From: Pocillopora verrucosa
Taxonomy: Eukaryota > Cnidaria > Anthozoa > Scleractinia > Pocilloporidae
Direction of reading: 5' to 3'
NCBI RefSeq assembly: GCF_036669915.1
Contig: NC_089316.1
Coordinates: 6,488,271-6,552,270, forward strand
Length of the DNA stretch: 64,000 nt
Position numbers and translations under genes: made by a program. The notes under the pieces are model-generated. The model worked only from the letters and a program-made list of their open reading frames with translations, was not told the DNA's origin and made no database searches. This document shows positions 46,363-58,419 of this stretch, in pieces (position 1 is the stretch's first letter; each line of letters begins with the position of its first letter).

Positions 46363-49300
46363 CTAATAGTTTGGATTGGCATCCACAGAAGAGAAAGCTG
46401 GTGATGGCACATTGGCTGTTAGTGCAAATGAATAAGGTGGTGGCATGTCTTCATCCTTTACTGCCTCGGGTATCTAGGGAAAAATTAAGTGAGGCAATCT
46501 ATTCTAAGAAATGCTATTGGGACAGTTTCATCATTTACTCAAAAAGGTTCATCCAACTGAGGTCAAGGCAATTCTACATTAGATAAAACACAATCACATG
46601 ACATACCATCTCATAAACCCTTTGGCTCACCCGAAGAGTGACTAGCACCTAATTTATCCTTACAACATCAGCTCTGATTCACACATTAAGGTTTTGAAAA
46701 TGAAGGAAATTATCACCAAAAAAAGAAGCTCTTCATTGTTTAACAAATTCTCCTCATCAGCATCTTAGAAAATGTATAGAGAACAGTATGGAGAATATGC
46801 ATATCAATACTAGGTTGTAAATGGTTAATGTTAAACAGTTATGTCTACTCATGCATAATTACCTGGACTTGAGCTTGATTCTGCACTTGGGGGGCAGCAG
46901 CTGAATAGGGCTCAGTCATTTCTTCAGCTGGATTGGATCCTAAGGGAACAGCCCAGTGAGGGGGTTGCCGAAAGCCTGACCCAGGCTGTGCAACCACTCC
47001 AGGCTGTCAAATGAACAAAATATTCTTCTTTTCATACATAAAACATTACTGACTTCAGAATTCACAAAACAAAACAAAGAAAAGAGAAAAAAAAAAACAT
47101 TGAATCATTCTATGCTCATAGTACTCCATCTCAAACTTCCATTATTTCAAACTTTTTTGCTTGTCCTTGGATTTTATTATAAATCAATACCTATCTTACA
47201 TCTATAGTTACCTGCTGGGCTATATACACAGGTTGCTGGCCCGTTGCTGGGTATATCTGTGGCACCACACCAGCATCAGTCTGTTTTAAAACCACACCAG
47301 ACTGTGCCCCTGAGTACATGCACTGAGGCTGTACATTCATCAGTTGCTGGTTGGTGATTGTCTATAGTCATGGTAATTAAACATCAATTACATTAAATAC
47401 TAAAATATCAAAATATAAAGTTATAAAAAACATTAAAAAAATTGACTTTTTAGTGCAACTTAAGGAAATTATACATTTACAATACATGGAAGTTTGTTTT
47501 TTCTTCTATAAAAACAGCAAAATACTCTTCTAAAGGAACAGCTTTCATCAACTTTGAAATGAAGACTTTCATAGCATTGGACACAAGGTTTAAAATTGAG
47601 AAAATCACTGGATATTCCTTAGTTTTGTAGACCCAATTGTTTGGTCATGTAACAAGTTTAAACCTATATTCAGTATGAAAAATATTTGATGCAAAATAAA
47701 AATATATATATTTCCAACAAGTGATTTAGTTTTAACTTTTAGCATTAACAACTGAATAGTTGAGGTGATAATTACTTACAGTGCTCACAACTCCTGTTGA
47801 GAAACAACAACCCACTGCTGTACAACAATACATGGACGATGCAAGTGCCAAGAAGAACTCAACCAGGGAGAGAAGAAGGAGACACGAGCCTAAACCAGCC
47901 CCATTTGCAGCTGTATCTCTATGAAAGCCATAAGTTCTGTAACAATCACGGTTGTTATAGAAACTGTCATAGTCATGATTAAAATAAGAGTTAGAACAGT
48001 ATGCCTTCATTTTGGAGTAGAATGAAAGAGTAATGGAATAGCCGATGAACATTTGTCCTGAGAAGGCACACCCAGTAATGGAGAAACCTATAAAACATCC
48101 AGTCTGGTGATAAAAAAACACACAACACAATTCAATCACACCACTTCATCAACTATATTTATTCAATTAAAAGCCCAAACTTATATACAGTCACCTGCCC
48201 TTCGGGTAAGAAAAAACTAAATGCACCTGTTAGTACCCAGCCTTGAGTAATACCTCATGCAGAAACCTTTGTATCAATGTTTTGAACATTTATGGCTAAA
48301 AAAGTCTTTAAACTCATTAGCCATGAACTGATTTAAAAATCCAAAATATACAGGATAACTATTGTGTGCATGTTTGCAAATATTAAGTTATAATGCATAA
48401 TATCAATTTGCTGTTTAAGTTGTTATACTTGTCTTCTTAGTGCTTTTTTTCTTCTTCCTTTATTTTTGACAAATTTTTGAAATGAATGTTAATCACTGTA
48501 GATACCCTGGAAACACTAAAGAAGAATTTTACCAGCGTGGAGTATTCCATCCCATTTTTCTCTTTACAAGGAGCCAGCTCTATATAGCTACTAATATACA
48601 TGTAAGCTTGTGTGTATGATTGTATCAAGAAAAGGGCTTGAAAAAATAATTACAGGTTCCTGTAAAAGGTCCAGTTACTCACCAAACACTTGTTTGGGAT
48701 TAAGGCATCTCTTGCTCCGATGCATCCCAAAATCCCCGTAATAAAAACCTATTAATAATTCAAACAAGTAGAATGATCTTTTTAATACAGCAAAGGTATT
48801 CTTCCTATGGATTTACCATAACAACATCTTAAATATTCTTTAAGTCTGAAAGACAATTTTTTTTTTTATATATTTAGCTGGCTGTAAATATTTGACTCAG
48901 TTCAAACAGGACTGGTCAATAAAGCTTCACCAACTAAAGTGGAGATAGAGTCCATGTTGCATGATTTAGTGCAAATAGTTCCCTTAGATGACCAATTGGG
49001 TGTTACTAAACTGTGGATCAGTAGGCTGTGGAACCTTTTAGAGCATCTGGAACCAGCAAAACCTACAGGACACAAAATTACACTTTTGCATCATTGGCAA
49101 TAATGTTACTTCAAGGCTTGTGTTCCTCACTCCAGCGTGATGTACAATGCCATGGAATAAAAGGCCACCAATTCTATCCTGAAGGTTTGCTAATTATAAG
49201 AGCCTTCAGTTGAGGCATTATTAAGATATTGCATTACCCAAACATTATTAAAACTTGAGGGAAGGTCACAGCTGATTGCTTAAAAAATGTTGTGGTTTTT

Positions 49301-50778
49301 TCAATTCTATATGTATAATAATTTTCCTTGAACAATCGTAGGTTCGAGAGGTTCCACAGTCTGCTGATCCACGTTCTAATAACACCTTGATTAACGCCTG
49401 TCAGTGAACTGCTCAGTCATCTTTCGCCTGCTGCACAAATCACCACACGAAAGAGTGAAATATATTGCTTCAGTGGAAAAATCACGCCACAAAATGTCTG
49501 TTACAATGAATAAAGACCAGCTGTCCAAAAATAATAACCTCATTCACATACAAGCGAAATTCCAGATTTTCGACTTTAAATCCCCATATGATAGCTCGAA
49601 ATTGAAAATCAACGATTTCTTGACATTTAGGGTGAGTTGATCAAAGTTTATTACAGGCAAATCCAAAAAACAAATGTTAAAGTCATAGACTGCAAATTAT
49701 GCTCCATCGACACAAACGAAAAAGGGTCACGTACATTGGTACGTAATGTACATGAACATGTCCATGTACATGGTCAAGAAGTTAATGTCGCAAATCAGTG
49801 GTAAAACTGAGCACAATTTTTGTATCCGAGTAAATAACTAGATAGATATATTTGGGATGACAACAGATAATAGGCTCTCTTTTGATAACACGTATCAGTC
49901 ATCTGTAAGAAAATAAATAATCAATTTAACGTACTACTTAGATTTCGGAAAGTTATTAATAAGGAAACGCTGTTGAAGCTTTATAAAGCCTTTATTTTGC
50001 CGCATTTTTACTACTGTTCCTCTGTTTGGCATTTCTGTGGTGCGCACAATGCCGGCAAAGTAGATAATCTAAATAAGCGCATTCAAGGTTTATACTACAG
50101 GACTACAGCTCTCCCTATGACATTTGACTAAGCAAAGTTAACTTAAAATCTCTATTCATTAGACGCCAGAACTTCATGATCGCGTTATATAAGAGTCTGT
50201 TTTTTACGAATTATCCAGGTTATTTAATGATATGTTCATCGTACGGTCTTCATCCTACAATTTGCGCGGAAATCATATCCTGGCCCTTCCCAACCCAAAA
50301 ACAACGACTTACGGTCTGCACTCTTTTTCATACTTAACTTTCATACTTAAATATGGAACTCTCTCCCAGACACTTACAAAACATTAAATTTTCAAGAATT
50401 CAAGCAGGAGATCTTTTCCACAGTAGATCTACAATTTATATTTCCCTCTGCATGCATAATGTTGTATATAGTATATAAATAATATTGGAATTGTAATATA
50501 GCATATTTTGTTTTATTTTAGCTTATTTTCTCAAAGATATTAGCTCTACAGCTACACTGTGAATTTCGAGCATAAATAAAGTATATGAATGTATGTAGGC
50601 GACATTCGAAGCAACAGAGCAAACTTACCCAAAGGCCGACCCAGACGCCAGTACCCGCAGGGTAGGAAGACCAGTGTTGAGCAAAGAAAATACATGCTAC
50701 TCCAAACACGGTCATCAAAGCCCCAATTACCATCTGTGCGATGGCCAACCCTCGCAAAGAAGTCGCTCTGTACACCAT
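46363..50778 (-). CDS. MS4A/CD20-like four-transmembrane protein, gene F
   Basis: Six phase-0 exons: 50629-50778, 48683-48748, 47780-48103, 47212-47361, 46863-47003, 46363-46473; 313 residues. It differs from D in very few residues (loop NNRDC instead of NNLDC) and shares its exon 1 (SSYPAGTG) and exon 2 (GCIGARDAL). TM layout, two-Cys loop, two tail hexapeptides and PPPY (288-291) are as in D. All splice sites are intact. The near identity with D over exons and introns points to a recent duplication or gene conversion. Confidence 0.87.
49803..50515 (+). mobile_element. Non-LTR retrotransposon fragment, unit 4
   Basis: Same insertion, sharing all the decay marks of unit 2 ('cttaactttcatacttaaat'). 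Confidence 0.8.
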
Positions 50779-51142
50779 GACTACAATCGAAATGGCGACT
50801 AAGTGAAAATGACAAGGAAGTAAAATAATGACGTCATATCAGATGTAGAGGGTGTTCTGCGCCTCAACACATCCAAAGCAAGCAAGATTTATAAACTTAG
50901 GTCATATAATCTGAATTACGAGAAAATCACGCGCTAAATTACACTATTTATCCAATCAAAGAAATAAATGTCAATGAATTGAACTCCTCGTCAGTTTTAT
51001 TTTATACATTCAATTCCTCCTGTGCTTAAAGTGACGAACAGTTTCTCTTCCTCCCCTCCCCCCCTCCTTATGGAAGTCTCGTCTTGTAAACGTCATGCTC
51101 GAACATTTCGTTAAATATTAAGTCGCCACATTGTTGGTAGTC
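50779..51142. promoter_or_regulatory. Head-to-head promoter region, gene F / plus exon 1 (unit 4)
   Basis: TGACGTCA at 50829-50836, 50 bp upstream of the gene F ATG; pyrimidine tract near 51050. Confidence 0.5.
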
Positions 51143-51289
51143 ATGGCGTACCATCCTGTGTCTCTTCGAGGTCTAGCTATCGCACATATGGTGTTTGGCT
51201 CTTTGATGATTATACTGGGAGTTGCATCCCTTATTGCAGTGGATCACTGGTGCCCTAAGATCGGTTATGGCGTCTGGATTGGCATTTGG
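51143..51289 (+). CDS. Orphan exon 1 of the plus-strand four-TM gene, unit 4
   Basis: 49 intact codons ending GIW|gtgagc as in gene H, and therefore the orphan copy closest to the functional exon. No exon 2 before unit 5 begins. Confidence 0.6.
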
Positions 51290-53222
51290 GTGAGCGTAAA
51301 AAATCTCCTATACTTATAATCTAATCTCCTATAACTGCCTCGTTGAATTAGTTAATCACCTACCAACTTACAGGTAAATAAAAAATATGCGAAGTAGAGC
51401 TTTTGACTGCGCGATCAGCAGTGTCGCATGATGTCTACTGCAGTAGATGTAGGAAAAACAAAATAATATTTCTAGTTTGTCTTGGATAAAGATCAGAAGT
51501 AAAGGACAGACAAAATTTTGCATCGCGGCTTGTTAGTTACGTACAATGCGTCTCTATAGATACAATCACTCCCTTGGTGTTATTTACGCCATCGGGAAAT
51601 TATCTGTGTACGCCAAATTTCTTGATCTCTTAGTGGCATTGACGAGCACCTAGAAGGTGATTTTGTGGAGGGTTTCGAGTGATTCACAATTGCGTCAGTA
51701 TAACGGAGCGATCAATTCCTCTGCACATGAGGTCATTACCCAATTTGTTTATAACAATAAAATACCTGATATGCATATTTGTCACACTTAATCCTTGCAG
51801 TAAATTGCTCACGGGCTGTGGTTTAAATAAAAAAACATTTGTGCAGATACCTTTTTTTAATTTTCCAATTTGATCATTTTGGGAGATGGGTTCCGAAAAA
51901 AATATTTTACCTTCAATATTGATATGTTACGATTCACGAAACACAATTTACAGCCCTTGGCAAGCATCATTCTGTGCTGGTGGGTTTATTTGATGGCGGA
52001 AAATAACCCACGTTAAAACCAGAATTACAGATTTACCGTAGTTATTTAAGTTTTTGAAAGTTTCAAAAATTGACCGATCTTGCGATGTGGCTTGACCTAA
52101 GATTTCCTGAGACAAAGTCCACACACAAAACTCTTTTGATATGAAATCAAACTCGTTTACATCAGTTAATTTTTGCAAAGAAAATCACAAGCTTATAGTT
52201 TGACCACTGTTTGTGATAAGAGCTGCCACACTTTTAGTACATACATGCCAAGATGCAACATTTGGTTTAAAAACAATCGCAATAAACCTGCTTATACATC
52301 CCTCTCACTCCTGAAGTTCTCAATAATTTTTTTTTACCGTTTGCCTTACAGTTCTTGTGATGGTAGTTTGGAGGATTTGGTATTGGATCAACCAGCAAAC
52401 CCCTAATTGATATTTTTTTCTATTCTCATCACTTGTCTGCTTGATATTCTGTCCTACTTAGTCAGTCATGGGAATTTTGAAAAGGTAAAAGTTTTGAAAA
52501 TTACTGTAATCTGCAATTTGGCAGTTGCTACATGGCTTCTCTACAAAATTGAATTTCACGAAAGCCAAAAATTTCATGGTTTTCTTAATGACAGTATCAT
52601 GGAAAGTAATAACTGTAAATTATAAAAATGATGTAGGTAAAGAATAACTTCAGTATTAAACCTCAAAGATGGATTTATGCATACTCTCTGACAACAGTAG
52701 AACCCTGATAACTGAAACTTCCAAGAGAAATGAAAATTAGTTTGAATTAATTTTTTTAAGTCCTTAATTTTTCCTACTGCTTAAGTAGTGTTTGTTATTG
52801 CGAAGACTGCTTTCATATTCATTTCTTTAACTGAAGTTCACATAAATGACTTTCGTGAAAGCACAGTCTGAGAAGTTTAGTGTTAGTTATGACCAACACT
52901 TAAAAGTTTATCAATCAACGTTTTTACTTAAAGTTCAGAGTAAATTCAAGCCAAGTAAAGGTAACATTAGTTCAAGTCTGTTAACTGAGTTCGAGTTAGC
53001 TGATAATAAATTACTGGAAAAGTGGGGTCATATCCATACACTTTGCTACATCCTCCTGAATAAAAGTAAACTTGAAAAGCACATGAATTTACTGCTATTA
53101 AAAAATGGGGGTTTTCTTCTTCATGATGGCTACTTCACATGTTTTGATTGTGTGTGTGTGTGTAGAGAATAATTATGAAATACTTTTTAATTTATCAGTA
53201 TAGTAAAGTTTATGTACAATAA
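51290..53222. other. Intron-1-like DNA after the orphan exon, unit 4
   Basis: Diverges from units 1-3 ('cttataatctaatctcctataactg') and shares several differences with unit 5. A short TG run at about 53149-53163 precedes the junction. No coding region recognised. Confidence 0.6.
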
Positions 53223-53354
53223 TTATTGTTGAATAATCCACTTATTATAACTTCCTCTAGCATGTTATTCAACAATATTTACTTTGCCTTTGTTAAATAT
53301 TCTGAGCTGATGATCCACTAAGTTGTTGAAAAGGTTCAAAAAATCGTTTTCTCC

Positions 53355-53567
53355 TTTAACCCTATAACTCCCAAGATCTTATTTTCAATTCTCCCCTCTT
53401 GCTGCTACACCTTTCCTTATACATTGGTTATGAGAAATTGGTGTTCAATAAAGGTAACAACTTCTTACTAATAAGGTTGAGCGATCTCATTAGCTGCTTG
53501 CTGGATAATTTATGGATATTATATGGAGAAGTTATACATTTTAATAACTTCTAAGAGTTAAAGGGTA
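53355..53567. mobile_element. Short repeat element in unit 5
   Basis: ttaaccctataactcccaag at the left, agttaaagggtaa at the right. Confidence 0.65.
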
Positions 53568-54158
53568 AAAACAATTTCAAACCATCTACATGAAAAAATA
53601 GCATGTTTGACATCCTTTGATACTTTAAAATATATTAATTTTGCACCAACATGTTATAGTTACAACTTACATTATTTTGAAGCTACAGAGCTTGCCTTTT
53701 AAAATTTTTAAAAAACTAATAATCATTCCATAAGAAACAGTCTGTTTACAGCTGAAGCTTAAGTACTACTATGGTCAAATACGTACAACAGTTACCAGTC
53801 ACTTTGAGGACGTGGCAACTCGCCATCCCTTATGGTGTACAATTTTTTACTACAAGAACTCACAAAGATAAACTTTTTAGAAAAATACACAAGATTAATT
53901 TGACTCTTAATAAACTCTGACTGAATCTCAATCTTAGACTGAGCTATCTAATCTTTAACTGTTTCAGGGGAAAAAATCCTGGGACTTTGAAAACTTCCTG
54001 CTTAATTTAGGGTGACTGCTTGATACAGTGCTGCTTAATACAGGTTTGACTGTACTAAAAGAACTCACAAACACAAACTTTCTAAGGTATGCTCCAATTG
54101 CACTACAAAGGTCTCCTGATGAACATGTCAGTGCTCATTCATGAAATGACATCAGGCA

Positions 54159-57100
54159 CTAATAGTTTGGATTGGCATCCACAGAAGAGAAAGCTGGTGG
54201 TGGCACATTGGCTGTTGGTGCAAATGAATAAGGTGGTGGCATGTCTTCATCCTTTACTGCCTCGGGTATCTAGGGAAAAATTAAGTGAGGCAATCCATTC
54301 TAAGAAATGCTATTGGGACAGTTTCATCATTTATTCAAAAAGGTTCATCCAACTGAGGTCAAGGCAACTCTACATTAGATAAAACACAATCACATGACAT
54401 ACCATCTCATAAACCCTTTGGCTCACCCGAAGAGTGACTAGCAACTAATTTATCCTTACAACATCAGCTCTGATTCACACATTAAGGTTTTGAGAATGAA
54501 GGAAATTATTACCAACAAAAGAAGCTCTTCATTGTTTAACAAATTCTCCTTGTCAGCATCTTGGAAAATGTATAGAGAACAGTATGGAGAATATGCATAT
54601 CAATACTAGGTTGTAAATGGTTAACATTTAACAGTTATGTACTCATGCATAATTACCTGGACTTGAGCTTGATTCTGCCCTTGGGAGGCAGCATCTGAAT
54701 AGGGCACAGTCACTGCCTCAGCTGGGTTGGATCCCAAGGGAACAGCCCAGTAATGAGGCTGCTGAAAGGCTACCCCAGGTTGTGCAATCACCCCAGGCTT
54801 TGAAATGAACAGAATAATCTTTTTCTTAGACATAGAATATATTAACTGACTTTAGATTACATGGCATAAAATAATTTATCCATTTTGTCACATGCACAGG
54901 GCAAAAAAAAATTGAGTACCACAACTCAACTATAGTAAATTTTTGCCCCACAATCATGCACAATCTTTGGTGCTGCAGTAACATCCAAATGAGATTTCTT
55001 AAACCCAAGACTGTATCAATTGATGGATAATTTTACATAAAGTAGATTTTCAATTGTAAACACTGCACTGCACGGAAAAGTGGTTTGTTTTCTAACAAAA
55101 GAAAAACAAACAAACAAAAAAACACTGAAAACACAAAAATAAACTGAATCATTCTATGATTATAGTACTCCCCTTCAAACTTCCATTATTTCAAACTTTT
55201 TTGTTTGTCCTTGGATTGTATCATAAATCAGTACATAAGTTAAATCAGTTCTATAGTTACCTGCTGGGCTATATACACAGGTTGCTGGCTCATTGCTGGG
55301 TATCCCTGTGGCACCACACCAGCATCAGTCTGCATTAAAACCACACCAGGCTGTGCCCCTGGGTACATGTGCTGAGGCTGTATACACATCAGTTGCTGGT
55401 TGGTCCTTGTCTATAGTCACAGTAATGAAACATCAGTTACATTAAATATAAAAATCATTAATTTATAAAAAAAATTGATTATTTCTCATTTCACCAAGTA
55501 AAGTCAAAAGAATGCTCAAAACTATACAGGTAGGATGGTTTACAACAGAGCTACTGTGGAAAGGAAAAAAGACATGCTTTGAAACTTGTGAACAGCTTGA
55601 CTCAGTCACTTGTCATTTACCATCTCCTTGTACACTGTTCTCCTATCCAAGACGAGTGACAGCATTTCAGAGACTTCACACGTTTTACATGACTGCTGCT
55701 ACCAGAAAAAAGGGGGGAATGTGAAGCTACACACTCTATATAAATATATATATAAAAAAAGATTTTCAGCACAACTTAAAGAAAATATACATTTACAATA
55801 CATGGAAGTTGGTCTTTTCTTCTATGAAAACAGCAAGATACTCTTCTACAAGAACAGCTCTAATCAACTTTAAAATGAAGACTTTCATAGCATTGGACAC
55901 AAGGTTTAAAAATTGGAAATATCAGTGGATGTTCCCTAGTTTTATTGGCCATAAAATATATATTTCTGAATCAGTAAAATGATTTAATGTTAACTTTTAA
56001 CATTAACAACTGAATGGTTGAGGTGATAATTACTTACATTGCTCACAACTGCTGGTGAGGTACCACAACACACTGCCGTACAACAATAGATGGATGATGC
56101 AAGGGCTGAGAAGAACTCACCCAAGGAGATAAGAAGAAGACATGAACCTAAACCAGCCACATTTACTGCTGTATCTCTGTGAAAGCCATACTGCTGATAG
56201 CAATCATGGTAGGTATAGGAACCATAATATCTGTTGCTATAGTAAGAGTTTGAACAGTATGCCTTCATATCAAAGTAGCTTGCAAGAGTAATGCAATAGC
56301 AGATGAACATTGCTCCTGAGAGGACACAACTTGAAATGGAGAAACCCATAAAACATCCAATCTGATGATAAAAAACACAGGACACAATTCAAACACATGA
56401 CTTTATCTACTGCATTTATACAATTTAAAGCCTAACCTTATATATGCACCTGCACTGTGGGTAAAAAAAGTTGATTGACTGGTGAGCACCCAGTCTTGAT
56501 TAGCCTCTCATGCAGAAACCTAATATGTGAATGGTTTTTAAAAAAAAAAAAGTTTTTAAACTGTTTAGTCATAAACTGATTTGAAAATCCCAAATTATAC
56601 AGGATAACTATTATGTGCATGTTTGTTAATATAACGGTATAACCAATGCATAATATGAATTTGCGATTTAAGTTGTTTTACTTGTTTTCTTGGTACTTGT
56701 TTTCTTCTTCCATTATTTTTGATAAATTTATGAAATGAATGTCAGTCATTATAGATACCTAAGATTACACTTGAGAAAAATTTGACTGCAGTGGGGTTTT
56801 CCATCCCATTTTTCTCATTACAAGGGAAAAGGGATACCAATATACATTCTTGTGTGTATGATTGTTTTGAGAAAATGGCCAGAAAAAATAATTACAGGTT
56901 TCTTTAAATGGTCAAGTTACTCACCAAACAATTGTTTGGGATTGAGTCATCTCTTGCTCCTATGTATCCCAAAATCCCAGTGATTAAAACCTATAAATAA
57001 TACATACAAGTGGAATGATCTTTTGAATGCAGTAAAATAACTCTCCCTGTGGATTTACTGTAATAACATGTATATTCTTAAAGTCCGAAAGACAAATTTG

Positions 57101-58063
57101 TTTTTATTTTGGGCAAAATTTCCGCACAGCCCCATACATCATTATACATCCATATATGGGGCTTTATTATTCAGTGTATCACCAGTAAGATGTACATGCA
57201 TAATTAAGTATGGGGCTGTGCGGAAATTTTTCCCACATTTTATATTAGTAACCCTCACTCGATCATCTAAGGGAACTATTGGCACCAAATCAGGCAACAT
57301 GGACTCCATCTCCACTTTATTTGGTGAAGCTTTATTAGCCAGTCCTGTCTGAACTGAGTCCAACATTTATGGCCAGCAAAATAAGGAAAAATTTCCGCAC
57401 AGCCCCATACTTAATTATGCATGTACATCTTACTGGTGATACACTGAATAATAAAGCCCCATATATGGATGTATAATGATGTATGGGGCTGTGCGGAAAT
57501 TTTGCCGCTGAGAGCCTTCAGATGAGGCGTCATTTAGATATCGTGTTACCCAAACCATAAGAGCGCTAAATTTATGGTTCAAACTCGCTTCACTTCAGTG
57601 CAAAAATCACGCAACAAAATGTCAAATTCAGGGAATATAGACCAGCTGCCCCAAAAATAATAACCTCCTTCACATGAAAGCGAAATTCCAGAGTTTCGAA
57701 AGTCCCCACGTGTCTCTCGCGACGATTTCGAATTCCAGGAGGAACTGAAATCAACAATTTGGGAAGATTTAGGGTGACTTTATCAAAGCTTATTACAGGC
57801 AAATCAAAAGACAAAAGTGAAAAACAGAGACTGCAAATTATGCTTTATCAATACAATCGAGAAACGGTCATTCACATTTGTACGCACGGCATGCGGAAGC
57901 AACAGATCAAACTTACCCAAAGGCCAACCCAGACGCCAAAACCAACGTAGGAACTCCAGTGTTGAGCGGAGATAATACATGCTACTCCAAACACGATCAT
58001 TACAGCCCCAACTACCATCTGTGAGTTGGCCAACCCTCGCAAAGTAGTCGCTCTGTACACCAT
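54159..58063 (-). CDS. MS4A/CD20-like four-transmembrane protein, gene G
   Basis: Six phase-0 exons: 57917-58063, 56925-56990, 56038-56361, 55261-55410, 54657-54797, 54159-54269; 312 residues. More diverged than C-F: exon 1 has LANSQMVVGAVM, the loop is SYYSNRYYGSYTYHDC, and the tail keeps PGVIAQ PGVAFQ and QQPHYWAVP. PPPY at 287-290. The acceptor before exon 5 is tttcaaag instead of tttgacag: still AG but with a poorer context. The CRE-type site upstream is mutated to TGCCGTCA (58114-58121). Intron 1 carries the inverted MITE pair instead of the retrotransposon. It lies head-to-head with H, the ATGs 357 bp apart. Confidence 0.86.
57112..57233. mobile_element. 122-bp hAT-type MITE, copy 1
   Basis: Ends ggcaaaatttccgcacagcc and ggctgtgcggaaatttttcc. 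The left flank is TTATTTTG (57104-57111). It is the reverse complement of the copy at 57385-57506. Confidence 0.85.
57234..57384 (-). repeat. 151-bp segment inverted relative to units 1-4
   Basis: Read on the minus strand, it aligns with plus-strand DNA of the other units ('ctggctgtaaatatttgactcagttc...caggactggtcaataaagcttcacc' at 33288-33345 and equivalents). It is bounded on both sides by inverted copies of one MITE. Confidence 0.85.
57385..57506. mobile_element. 122-bp hAT-type MITE, copy 2 (inverted)
   Basis: Ends ggaaaaatttccgcacagcc and ggctgtgcggaaattttgcc. The left flank is CAAAATAA (57377-57384), the reverse complement of the flank of copy 1. Confidence 0.85.
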
Positions 58064-58419
58064 GACTACAATCGAAATGGCGACTAAGTGAAAATAACAA
58101 GGAAGTAAAACAATGCCGTCATATCAGATGGCACCGGGTGTTCTGCGCCCCATCATACCCAAAGCAAGCAAGATTTGTAAACTTAGGTCATATAATCTGA
58201 ATTACGAGAACGTCACGCGCTAAATTAAACTATTTATCCAGTCAAAGAAATAAATGTCACCTCCTCGTCAGTTTTATTTTATACATTCAGTTCCTCCTGT
58301 GCTAAAAGTGACGAACAGTTTCACTTCCTCCCCTCCCCCCCTCCCTATGGAAGTCTCATCTTGTAGACGTCATTCTCGAACATTTCGTTGAATATTAAGT
58401 CGCCATATTGTTGGTAGTC
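58064..58419. promoter_or_regulatory. Head-to-head promoter region of genes G and H
   Basis: 356 bp between the two ATGs. The site equivalent to the CRE palindrome reads TGCCGTCA (58114-58121). The pyrimidine tract cctcccctcccccctccct-like sequence near 58330 is kept on the H side. Confidence 0.5.

Larger units (their letters stand above)
45430..53222. repeat. Tandem unit 4 (7793 bp)
   Basis: Same order, with gene F. Nearly identical to unit 2 up to the plus exon; from the donor of that exon on (GIW, 'gagcgtaaaaaatc') it becomes closer to unit 5. Confidence 0.88.

Noticed and set aside
57112-57506. Long hairpin as a microRNA or regulatory RNA gene
   Set aside because: The inverted repeat is explained by two MITE copies with target-site traces; no evidence of a transcript.
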